Below are positions 16,965-24,034 of a stretch of DNA of 39,698 nt, piece by piece. Each line of letters begins with the position of its first letter. Within the stretch, counting starts at the first letter, position 1. Position numbers and translations under genes: made by a program. Source of the stretch: Gemmatimonadales bacterium (lineage in GTDB: Bacteria > Gemmatimonadota > Gemmatimonadetes > Longimicrobiales > Gaopeijiaceae); the NCBI GenBank assembly GCA_020344755.1, contig CP070829.1, positions 1,283,257 through 1,322,954 on the forward strand. Reading direction: 5' to 3'. The notes beneath the pieces are model-generated. The model saw nothing but the letters and a program-made list of their open reading frames with translations, was not told the DNA's origin and searched no databases.

Positions 16965-17653
16965 CGATGCTCCGGAGACTCCCCTCGATCTTCGTGGTCC
17001 TCGCCCTCGGGACGGTGCCTCCCCTTGCGGGCCAGGACGCCTCCCTCGAGTCGCGTGTGCCGCCGGAGGTGTTGAGCGCCGTGCAGCCCGTCCTGGATGC
17101 GGCCCGCCTGGATTCCCTCCCGCTGGCTCCGCTGGAGTCCAAGATCCTGGAGGGCGTTGCCAAGGGCGTTCCCGCCGATCGCATCGTCCCGGTGACGGAG
17201 CGCCTGGCCCTGGAGCTCCGGAATGCCCGGTCGATGCTGCGCCAGGAGCTGCCGACCACCCCGCTGGCCGGTGGCGAGGTGTCGGGCGCGGCGCTGGCCA
17301 TGCGGCAAGGGGTCCCGCCGGGGCAGCTGGCCCGGCTCTGGGAGAGCCGCTCGGCCCAGTCCCTGGAGATCCCCCTGGCCGTGGTGGGGGAGCTGGCGCG
17401 CCGGGGCATCCCCGCCGAGGAGGCGGTAGAGGTCATGCGAGTGGCGCTGGAAGCGGGCACGCCCATGAGCGCAGCGGCGCAGCTTCCGTCCCGGATGGAC
17501 CTCACCTTGACCGGCGCTCCCGCACCCCAGGCCGCCCTGCTCGAAGCATTGCGGAACCTGGGCATTCCCATTCCTCCCCACGCGGGCGGCGGACGACCGG
17601 GGGCTCCCCCGGGACGTCCCCCCGGCGTCGGGGGAGGACTACCGGGTGGCTGA
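16961..17653 (+). CDS. Secreted alpha-helical protein of unknown function (paralogue of the gene at 18898)
   Basis: This 230-residue protein has a signal peptide (hydrophobic stretch FVVLALGTVPPLAG, likely cleavage near residue 24). The mature part is predicted helical and Ala/Leu-rich, with VPPEVLSAVQPVLDAA, LESKILEGVAKGVPADRI, AALAMRQGVPPGQLARL and a second LARRGIPAEEAVEVMR. The tail is Gly/Pro-rich and ends PPGVGGGLPGG. No known family was recognised. Its layout and the LEGVAKG motif are shared with the protein at 18898. Start ATG 16961 overlaps the anti-sigma stop (ATGA); a second ATG at 16967 is possible. Coupling to the sigma/anti-sigma genes implies induction with them. A structural or partner role in the envelope is only an inference. 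Confidence 0.8.
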   Translation: MTMLRRLPSIFVVLALGTVPPLAGQDASLESRVPPEVLSAVQPVLDAARLDSLPLAPLESKILEGVAKGVPADRIVPVTERLALELRNARSMLRQELPTTPLAGGEVSGAALAMRQGVPPGQLARLWESRSAQSLEIPLAVVGELARRGIPAEEAVEVMRVALEAGTPMSAAAQLPSRMDLTLTGAPAPQAALLEALRNLGIPIPPHAGGGRPGAPPGRPPGVGGGLPGG

Positions 17654-18773
17654 TCCCGGATCCCTCCCCCTGGCCCGGACCTGGTGGCTGGGCCTCATCT
17701 GCGCACTGCTCCTTCCCCTGGGCGCCTCGGCTCAGAGTCCCCGCTGGCACGTGGACCTGAACGGCTCGCGCATCGAATACGACACCCTGGCCGCCATGAA
17801 CGCGCCTTCGCTGGCGACGGCCGCGGAATGGCAGGGCACGAAGCTCCTGGCCCGTCTGGCTGGGAGTCTCACCGGGTTCGAAGGGGCCGGCCGCACCCTT
17901 CAGGGTCGAGGCGACCTTGTGGGGTGGTTCAGCCCGGCGGGGGTCGGTAGCCCACTCCGTCTGGAGGTCGGGGGGACCCTCCAGGGGTCGAGCCACAGCA
18001 GCGGCTTCGACGCCTACCTCGCTCAGGCGGTGTCCCGGGTGCACTTCCAGCGGCGGGACCGCGGTGGCTGGCTGGGGTTGGGCGCCGGGACCTCCAAGAA
18101 CAGCCTCGATCCCGAGGCCGTCGTGGACCTGGCGCCGGAGGTGGGAGGGTGGGTGCAGTTGGGGCCGACCCGGATGGTGGCGCGCTACGCCGACATCCAG
18201 GTGGACGGGGACCGGTTCCCCGAGGCCACCCTCTCCGCCGTGTACAGCCGGGGAAGGGTGGACGTCACCGCATGGGCGGGGCTGCGAGGCTCGCCCTACG
18301 AGGGCGTGGACGGGGACTCCTGGCTCGCCGCGTCCGCCACGGTGTGGTTCCGGGACCAGCTGGCGCTCCTCCTCTCGGGCGGTACGTACGCACCGGACGT
18401 TCTCCAGGGCCTGCCCGGTGGGACGTTCTTCAGCGTGGGGATCCGATTCGCGCCCCGGCGGATCCGGCCGCTGGCACCGGCGGCACCGCTCCCCCTCATG
18501 TTCACCCGGGAGACGGCGCGGAGTGGGGCGGTGGGCTTCAGCGTCGAAGGAGCCCGGACGGTGGCCATCGCCGGGGACTGGAACGGGTGGCAGCCCACCC
18601 CCCTCGCCCGCGCGGACGACGGACGGTGGCTCCTCCCCACGGATCTCCCCCCCGGCGTTCACCGCTTCAACCTCCTGGTGAACGGGGAGGAGTGGACGGT
18701 CCCCGAGGGGATCCCCTCGGTGGACGACGGCTTCGGCGGGCAGGTGGGGCTCCTGGTCATCTCGGAGACCTGA
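17646..18773 (+). CDS. Outer-membrane beta-barrel-like protein with C-terminal CBM48/AMPK-type domain
   Basis: This 375-residue protein starts with GTG 17646 inside the end of the previous gene. A signal peptide (WWLGLICALLLPLGASAQ) is followed by about 250 residues of alternating beta-strand pattern with many Gly, Trp and Arg, such as GRTLQGRGDLVGWFSP, LEVGGTLQGSSHSSG and ASATVWFRDQLALLLSGG. This suggests a small outer-membrane barrel. Residues about 288-373 are a CBM48-like domain: VAIAGDWNGWQPTPL, GRWLLPTDLPPGVHRF, LLVNGEEW and DDGFGGQVGLLV. It is the closest local match to the anti-sigma periplasmic domain. It probably binds or displays glycans at the outer membrane; whether the domain faces the periplasm or the outside is unknown. 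Confidence 0.78.
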   Translation: MADPGSLPLARTWWLGLICALLLPLGASAQSPRWHVDLNGSRIEYDTLAAMNAPSLATAAEWQGTKLLARLAGSLTGFEGAGRTLQGRGDLVGWFSPAGVGSPLRLEVGGTLQGSSHSSGFDAYLAQAVSRVHFQRRDRGGWLGLGAGTSKNSLDPEAVVDLAPEVGGWVQLGPTRMVARYADIQVDGDRFPEATLSAVYSRGRVDVTAWAGLRGSPYEGVDGDSWLAASATVWFRDQLALLLSGGTYAPDVLQGLPGGTFFSVGIRFAPRRIRPLAPAAPLPLMFTRETARSGAVGFSVEGARTVAIAGDWNGWQPTPLARADDGRWLLPTDLPPGVHRFNLLVNGEEWTVPEGIPSVDDGFGGQVGLLVISET

Positions 18774-18819
18774 CCTCGACCCGGAGACCGGGCCCGCGAT
18801 GCGAGCCTCGAGATCCGGA

Positions 18820-18848
18820 TGTGACCAGCCCGGGCGTTGCCGAGTGTT
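18820..18848 (+). promoter_or_regulatory. Predicted ECF-sigma promoter before the second secreted helical protein
   Basis: TGTGACC (18820-18826) is followed after exactly 17 bases by GTGTT (18844-18848), about 50 bases before the ATG at 18898. It is the third copy of the motif found twice between 15643 and 15721. The spacer end TTGCCGA is identical to that in the DUF4382 promoter. It lies in the 124-base gap after the CBM48 outer-membrane gene, so it gives the next gene extra, sigma-dependent transcription independent of the main operon. Confidence 0.72.
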
Positions 18849-18897
18849 CAATGCAGAACCTCGTGGAAGGACCCTTTGATCCTGCCCATGGCCTGGA

Positions 18898-19632
18898 ATG
18901 CGTAAGTCGGTTGTTTCCCTCTCCCTGGTGAAGTCCGGGGTCTTCGTATGGGCGCTCAGCGCCGTGGTCCCGGCCGTGCTGGCGGGGCAGGAAGATCCTG
19001 TGGCTCGTCTGAGCGCGCTCCTCCCGCCTGACGTCGCCGAACGGGTGATACCCCGTGTCGAGGCGGCACAGGTCGAGGGACTGCCTGCGCACGCGATGGC
19101 GAGTCTCGCCCTCGAGGGAGTGGCCAAGGGGCGGAGCGCCGAAGACGTCTTGGGCGCGTTGGAGGTCATGGGACAGGATCTCTCCCGCGCTCGCGAGGCG
19201 CTGGTGAGCGCCGGCCGCACGCCGGCGGAAGGGGACATCGAGGCCGCCGCCGCCGCCATGCGAATGGGGGCGGACGGAGAAATGATCGCTCAGCTTGCCC
19301 AGGGCCAGCCGTCCGGCCGTTCACTGGCCGTGCCGATGATGGTGCTGGGTGGGCTTTTCCAGGCAGGACATCCGTCCTTGGACGCGCTCACCGCCGTCCA
19401 GGAGCGTTTGGCCGCCGGAATAGATGATCCGGAGCTCCTCGCGGAGCTTCCGGAGGTTACGCAGGGTTTGGGCCGAGGGATGCGGCCCGCGGATGTGGGC
19501 CCTGCGCTTGCTGCCGATCGTGGGGGCCTCCCCGCATGGGTAGCCGGGATTGTAGGCCCAATGGGGCCACGTCGGGGACCGCCCGGCGGCCTTCCGGGTC
19601 ACGATTCCAAGGGGCGTGCTGGCGGGAGTTAG
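18898..19632 (+). CDS. Secreted alpha-helical protein of unknown function (paralogue of the gene at 16961)
   Basis: This 244-residue protein has a signal peptide (SGVFVWALSAVVPAVLAGQ, cleavage near AGQ). The mature part repeats the plan of the gene at 16961: LLPPDVAERVIPRVEAAQ against VPPEVLSAVQPVLDAA, LALEGVAKGRSAEDVLG against ILEGVAKGVPADRI, AAAAMRMGADGEMIAQL against AALAMRQGVPPGQLARL, and a Gly/Pro-rich tail (RGPPGGLPG). No known family was recognised. A good ribosome site is missing before ATG 18898, but the signal peptide begins there. It has its own copy of the sigma-type promoter and is closed by a strong terminator, so it is the last gene of the module. Confidence 0.8.
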   Translation: MRKSVVSLSLVKSGVFVWALSAVVPAVLAGQEDPVARLSALLPPDVAERVIPRVEAAQVEGLPAHAMASLALEGVAKGRSAEDVLGALEVMGQDLSRAREALVSAGRTPAEGDIEAAAAAMRMGADGEMIAQLAQGQPSGRSLAVPMMVLGGLFQAGHPSLDALTAVQERLAAGIDDPELLAELPEVTQGLGRGMRPADVGPALAADRGGLPAWVAGIVGPMGPRRGPPGGLPGHDSKGRAGGS

Positions 19633-19658
19633 CTTCTCTCCCTCAGTCGTCTCTCATG

Positions 19659-19700
19659 CTCCGTCCGGGGTCCTCTCGTGCCCGGGCGGAGCTTCTTTTT
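19659..19700 (+). terminator. Rho-independent terminator closing the ECF-sigma module
   Basis: CTCCGTCCGGG (19659-19669) pairs with CCCGGGCGGAG (19681-19691), 11 base pairs including one G-U, around an 11-base loop. CTTCTTTTT follows immediately. This is a textbook intrinsic terminator 26 bases after the stop of the secreted-protein gene. Confidence 0.88.
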
Positions 19701-19839
19701 GCCCCCGGTTCATCCCCCTTTTGCCCCGGGTAATTCCCTCCCTCCGCGTTGCGATTCCGGTAGATTGTGGGGTCCCTTCCGCCGCACTGGGCCCTCCCGT
19801 CCCGGGCCGTACCGATCGGCCCTCGCTCGGAGGTGAGCC

Positions 19840-20658
19840 GTGCCAGCGGACACCCGCGTGAACGGAGGATTCCCGACCCCGGGTCTCCTCGCTCCCGTCC
19901 TTGCCGCATTCCTCGCACTGGGAGGGTGCGGCCCGTCGGCCTCGGACCTGGCGTCCCTGGACTACACCCCCGTGGCTCGGGACTTCATCGCCTCCCTGCC
20001 GGTGCGGTCAGGTGAGACGGCGTCGATGGCGGACACCGTCCCTCCCACGCCACGGGAGGTCCTGGCCCGCTACGTCGAAGCCGTGGGCGGACGCACCCGC
20101 CTGAGTGCACTCGAGACCCGGATCCTCCGTGGTCGCGAGGTGGATGACCGCCCTTACCGCGGCCCCCGTCGAGAGATTCCGCTGGAGGCTGTGGCGGCCT
20201 TCCCGGATCGCTGGTCGGTGACCCATACCGACACCCTGGTGGAGCGGGAGTGGAGCGACGGCCAGCGAGTGTGGAGGACCCGGAATGGAGCCGCCGAGGC
20301 CACCGGCGGCCCGGTGCGGACCAAGGCCAGCTTCCTCCTGGATCCCCGAGGGCCTCTCCGGGTGGAGGAGTACTTCCCCGGCCTCCACCTGGTGGGGCGG
20401 GAGGTGCGGAACGGTCGCCAGGTCTGGGTTCTCAATTGCGACCTGGACCCCACGCACTACGCACTCAGCTTCGACGTGGAAACCGGGCTCCTGGTCCAGA
20501 TCGGGTGGTACTGGACGCTGGAGGAGTACCGGGAGGTGGACGGCGTCCTCCTCGCCACCCGGGTCGTGCAGAGCCGGAAGGGGGGGCACACCGCCTGGAT
20601 CTGGGACGAGATCGTCCACAACCGGACTCTCCCCCGCGGGACCTTCCGGGGCCGGTAG
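19840..20658 (+). CDS. Lipoprotein, possibly related to outer-membrane lipoprotein-sorting (LolA/RseB-like) folds
   Basis: This 272-residue protein starts with GTG 19840, with GGAGGTGA directly upstream, the best ribosome site in the region. The signal ends LAALGG-type FLALGGCGPS, so lipidation at the cysteine near residue 30 is likely. The mature part has EVLARYVEAVGGRTRLSALETRILRG, common at the start of periplasmic proteins with a LolA/RseB-like half-barrel, followed by beta-strand-rich segments (VEREWSDGQRVWRT, VWVLNCDLDPTHYALSFDVETG, VDGVLLATRVVQSR). The family call is moderate; the substrate is unknown. It precedes the DUF5107 and DUF6067 genes by about 100 bases and may belong to the same transcription unit. 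Confidence 0.7.
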   Translation: MPADTRVNGGFPTPGLLAPVLAAFLALGGCGPSASDLASLDYTPVARDFIASLPVRSGETASMADTVPPTPREVLARYVEAVGGRTRLSALETRILRGREVDDRPYRGPRREIPLEAVAAFPDRWSVTHTDTLVEREWSDGQRVWRTRNGAAEATGGPVRTKASFLLDPRGPLRVEEYFPGLHLVGREVRNGRQVWVLNCDLDPTHYALSFDVETGLLVQIGWYWTLEEYREVDGVLLATRVVQSRKGGHTAWIWDEIVHNRTLPRGTFRGR

Positions 20659-20761
20659 CCGCCAGGGGCGACCCTCCGGCGCCCGGGGTGGCTCCCCGGG
20701 GCAGTGGGGCCTAACCTCTCCGGACCCAGCGACCCGTTCGGCCCGTTCCCGGAGAATTCCC

Positions 20762-23700
20762 ATGTCCGCCCATCCTCGCCGCCCCCTGGCACCGCCCCGA
20801 GGCACGAAGCGGAGGTGGGTCGCTCAACGGGTCGCGTCGCGGGTGGCTCCGGGGGCCGCACCATGGGCCGCGCCCGGGGTCGCCCTGAGGGTCGCTCCCT
20901 GGGCCGCGCCGGGGGTCGCGCCTCGGGTCGCCCCGAGCGCCGCCACGTGCGTCGCACCGTGTGCCGCTCGATGGGTCGCCGGATGGGTCTTGGCGACGGT
21001 GGCGCTTCTCCTCCCCTGGGCGCCCCTCGGCGCTCAGGGGGGCCAGGGAGCGCGGATCTCGGAGGCGGTGCGGACGCTGGACACCTATCCCTTCTCGGAG
21101 CCCAACCCCGTTCCGATCCTGACCCGGGACACGCGGCTCTACCCGTACCACTCCTTCGAGGGATACGCCGCCGATTCCCGCCCGGAAGAGTGGACGGTGG
21201 TCACGCTGGAGAACGACTGGATCGAGGTGTACGTCCTCCCCGAGGTGGGCGGGAAGGTCTGGGGCGCCGTGGTGAAAGAGACGGGCCACGAGTTCATCTA
21301 TCGGAACGAGGTTCTCAAGTTCAGGAACATCGCCCTGCGGGGTCCGTGGACGTCCGGGGGAATCGAGTTCAACTTCGGCGTCATCGGGCACACGCCGGCG
21401 ACGGCGACCCCGGTGGACTACATCCTGCTGGAGAATCCCGACGGGAGCGTCAGCTGCGTGGTGGGCGGGATGGACCTCCCCTCCCGCACCCACTGGCGGG
21501 TCGAGATCCGCCTCCCCCCGGACCGGGCCACCTTCGAGACCCGTGTCCTCTGGTACAACCCGACGCCCCTGGAGCAGCCCTACTACAACTGGATGACCGG
21601 CGCCGCCTTCGCCCGGGAGGACCTGGTCCTGACTCTTCCCGGCGACGCCTACCTGGAGCACTCCGGGCAGGTGCGCGAATGGCCCGCGGGCCCGGGCGGG
21701 CGGGACCTGTCCCTCTACCGGAACAACACCTTCGGCGGCCATAAGTCCTATCACGTGGTGGGTGAGGTGGCGGACTTCTTCGGTGGCTACTACGGCGAGG
21801 CGGACTACGGCTTCGGCCACTGGGCCCCGTACCAGGAGATGCCGGGGCAGAAGCTCTGGCTCTGGGCCCTCTCCCGGGAGGGTGGGGTCTGGGAGGATCT
21901 CCTCACCGACACCGATGGCCAGTACGTGGAATTCCAGGCGGGCCGTCTCCTCGTCCAGTACTCTCCCGGGGCGGCGGTGAATCCGATCACCCAGGCCGGC
22001 TTCGACCCCCTCTCCGCATCCCGTTGGAGCGAGAGCTGGTTCCCACTGGAGGGCCTCGGTGGACTCACCCAGGCCTCCCGGGACGGAGCCCTCCACCTGG
22101 AGCGGGGTGAAGGCCGGACCACGGTGGCGGCCCAAGCCTTTCGTGCCGTGTCGGATACCCTACGGGTGTGGGTGGACGGGGAGCTGGCGGCCTCGGAGGT
22201 CGTGTCCCTGGGACCGCTGGAGATCCACCGCACCTCGGTGGCGGCCCGCCCCGGCGCCCGGATCCAGGCCGAGCTGCCGGGGCTGGACCTGGACTACGAC
22301 ACCGAGCCTGCCGCCCGCCGCCTCTCCCGACCCTTCGCCACCGATCCCGCGGCGTGGGAGTCGGTTCCCGAGGTGGACCGGATCGTCTTCCAGGCCCGGG
22401 AGCGGATGAAGGGTCGCGAGTACCCGGCGGCCCGGGAGGGCTTCGAGGCGGCGTTGGCGGCGGAGCCGTGGAATCGCGACGCGCTCCTGGGAGCGGCGGA
22501 GCTGGACTACCGCAGCGGGCTGACCGAGACCGCGCTGGCCCGGGTGCGCCGGGCACTCCAGCTCGACGCCTACGACGCCGAGACCAACTTCCTGGCCGGC
22601 GTTCTGTACCGGGACCTGGACCGGACGGCCGATGCCCACGACGCCTTCGGGTGGGCCGCCCGTTCCACGGGATTCCGCAGTGGCGCCTACGCCCAGCTGG
22701 CGGAGATGGCCCTCGCCGCCGGAGATGCCGCGACGGCGGCGGACTACGCCCGGCGGTCCCTGGACTTCGACCGGTACGGGACTCCCGGGTGGCGGGTCGT
22801 GGCGCTGGCGGCTCGCATGGCCGGCGACGACGAAGCCGCGGAGGGGGCCCGGGCCGAGCTCCTGGCTCTGGATCCCCTACACCACTTCGCGTGGGCTGAG
22901 GCGTGGCTCGAAGCACCCGGCAGCGCCACGGCGCGGGCCTTCCTGGACGGGATCGGAGGCGAGTATCCGGACCAGACCCTGCTGGAGCTGGCTGTCGGGT
23001 ACGTGGGGCTGGGCCAGGAGGAGGACGCGCTGCGGATCCTGGAGCTGGTCCCGGACGGCCCGTCCGCTCCGGTGGCCACGGCGTGGCGCGCGTACCTGAC
23101 GAACGAACCGTCGGAGCTGGGGCTGCCGGCCCCGCCGGCCTTCGCATTCCCCTACCGGCGTGAATCCCTCCCGGTCCTGGCATGGGCTGCCGAGCACCAC
23201 GACGACTGGAGCTGGCGGTATCTCCTGGCGCTGAATCTCTGGGCCGTGGATCGGCCCGACGAGGCGCTGGAGATTCTGGACGGTCTGGGGACCGGGCCGG
23301 GGTTCGCGCCCCTCCACGCCGCCCGGGCGCACCTCGCACGACAGCTCCGCGGCACCGACCCGGTGCCCGGACTCCAGCGGGCCGTGGAGCTGGAGCCGGA
23401 GACCCGCACCTTCCACGTCCTCCTGGCCCGGGCGCTCCTGGACCAGGACCGCGGGGCGGAGGCACTCGCCGTGGCGGAAGGGGCCCGGGCCCGCTTTCCC
23501 GGGGACTTCAACCTGGCGCTCCTCCAGGTTCGGGCGCTCCTTCTGGCCGGACGGGGCGACGCGGCAGCGCAGGTCCTCGATGGCATCCGGGTGCTTCCTT
23601 CCGAGAACGCCCGGGAGAGTCACGCCCTCTACGCACAGGCCCACCTCATGACGGCGCTGGACCGACTCGAGGCCGGTGATCCTGGCGAGGCCCGAGCCGG

Positions 23701-24034
23701 CATCCTTCGGGCCCTCGAGTGGCCGGAGCGGCTCGGGCAGGGTCGGCCGTACGAGCCCGAGGAGCGGCTGGCGCACTTCCTCCTGGCTCAGGTGGAGGGG
23801 GCGTTGGGGAATGCCGGCGCCGCCCGGGCGCACTACCAACAGGTCGCGGCAGCGACGGGGTGGCGCCCCGCCGAGGGTTCGCCCGGGGTCCTCGACCTCC
23901 TGGGCCACGTGGCCCGACGGGAGCTGGATGAAGCCGTCTCCCTGGACCCGGCGGCACAGGCTCCCGCAAGCCTCTTCCGGGGGGTGGAGGGCGAGTTGGT
24001 GGAGCGGGTGCTCCGGCGGGCGGGTGTCCGATGA
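20762..24034 (+). CDS. DUF5107 and TPR protein with repeat-rich N-terminal extension
   Basis: This is a 1090-residue protein. Residues 19-74 are fourteen tetrapeptide units of the form X-(V/A)-A-P, followed by the hydrophobic segment WVLATVALLLPWAPLGAQ, which acts as a late signal or anchor. A DUF5107 domain follows (about residues 100-420) with WTVVTLENDWIEVYVLPEVGGKVWG, ETGHEFIYRN and a carbohydrate-mutarotase-like GGIEFNFG. The second half (about 540-1050) is TPR-like, with repeats such as REGFEAALAAEPWNRDALL. DUF5107 proteins are generally linked to glycoside metabolism. ATG 20762 has GGAG upstream and no better in-frame start lies nearer the hydrophobic segment. The stop overlaps the next gene's start (ATGA), so it is coupled to the DUF6067 lipoprotein. 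Confidence 0.82.
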   Translation: MSAHPRRPLAPPRGTKRRWVAQRVASRVAPGAAPWAAPGVALRVAPWAAPGVAPRVAPSAATCVAPCAARWVAGWVLATVALLLPWAPLGAQGGQGARISEAVRTLDTYPFSEPNPVPILTRDTRLYPYHSFEGYAADSRPEEWTVVTLENDWIEVYVLPEVGGKVWGAVVKETGHEFIYRNEVLKFRNIALRGPWTSGGIEFNFGVIGHTPATATPVDYILLENPDGSVSCVVGGMDLPSRTHWRVEIRLPPDRATFETRVLWYNPTPLEQPYYNWMTGAAFAREDLVLTLPGDAYLEHSGQVREWPAGPGGRDLSLYRNNTFGGHKSYHVVGEVADFFGGYYGEADYGFGHWAPYQEMPGQKLWLWALSREGGVWEDLLTDTDGQYVEFQAGRLLVQYSPGAAVNPITQAGFDPLSASRWSESWFPLEGLGGLTQASRDGALHLERGEGRTTVAAQAFRAVSDTLRVWVDGELAASEVVSLGPLEIHRTSVAARPGARIQAELPGLDLDYDTEPAARRLSRPFATDPAAWESVPEVDRIVFQARERMKGREYPAAREGFEAALAAEPWNRDALLGAAELDYRSGLTETALARVRRALQLDAYDAETNFLAGVLYRDLDRTADAHDAFGWAARSTGFRSGAYAQLAEMALAAGDAATAADYARRSLDFDRYGTPGWRVVALAARMAGDDEAAEGARAELLALDPLHHFAWAEAWLEAPGSATARAFLDGIGGEYPDQTLLELAVGYVGLGQEEDALRILELVPDGPSAPVATAWRAYLTNEPSELGLPAPPAFAFPYRRESLPVLAWAAEHHDDWSWRYLLALNLWAVDRPDEALEILDGLGTGPGFAPLHAARAHLARQLRGTDPVPGLQRAVELEPETRTFHVLLARALLDQDRGAEALAVAEGARARFPGDFNLALLQVRALLLAGRGDAAAQVLDGIRVLPSENARESHALYAQAHLMTALDRLEAGDPGEARAGILRALEWPERLGQGRPYEPEERLAHFLLAQVEGALGNAGAARAHYQQVAAATGWRPAEGSPGVLDLLGHVARRELDEAVSLDPAAQAPASLFRGVEGELVERVLRRAGVR
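20816..20983 (+). repeat. Fourteen-unit 12-nt tandem coding repeat
   Basis: Fourteen successive 12-base units of the type NGG-GTC-GCN-CCN encode W/R/G/S/C-(V or A)-A-(P or another residue), beginning at Trp codon 20816. The unit varies in the first and last codon but keeps the frame and the second and third codons. It lies between the start codon and the hydrophobic signal segment of the DUF5107 gene. Unit gain or loss would preserve the frame. Confidence 0.8.

Noticed and set aside
20816..20983. Tandem 12-nt repeats considered as a CRISPR-like or regulatory array
   Set aside because: There are no spacers, the units are contiguous and in frame, and they code for a periodic peptide, so this is a coding minisatellite.
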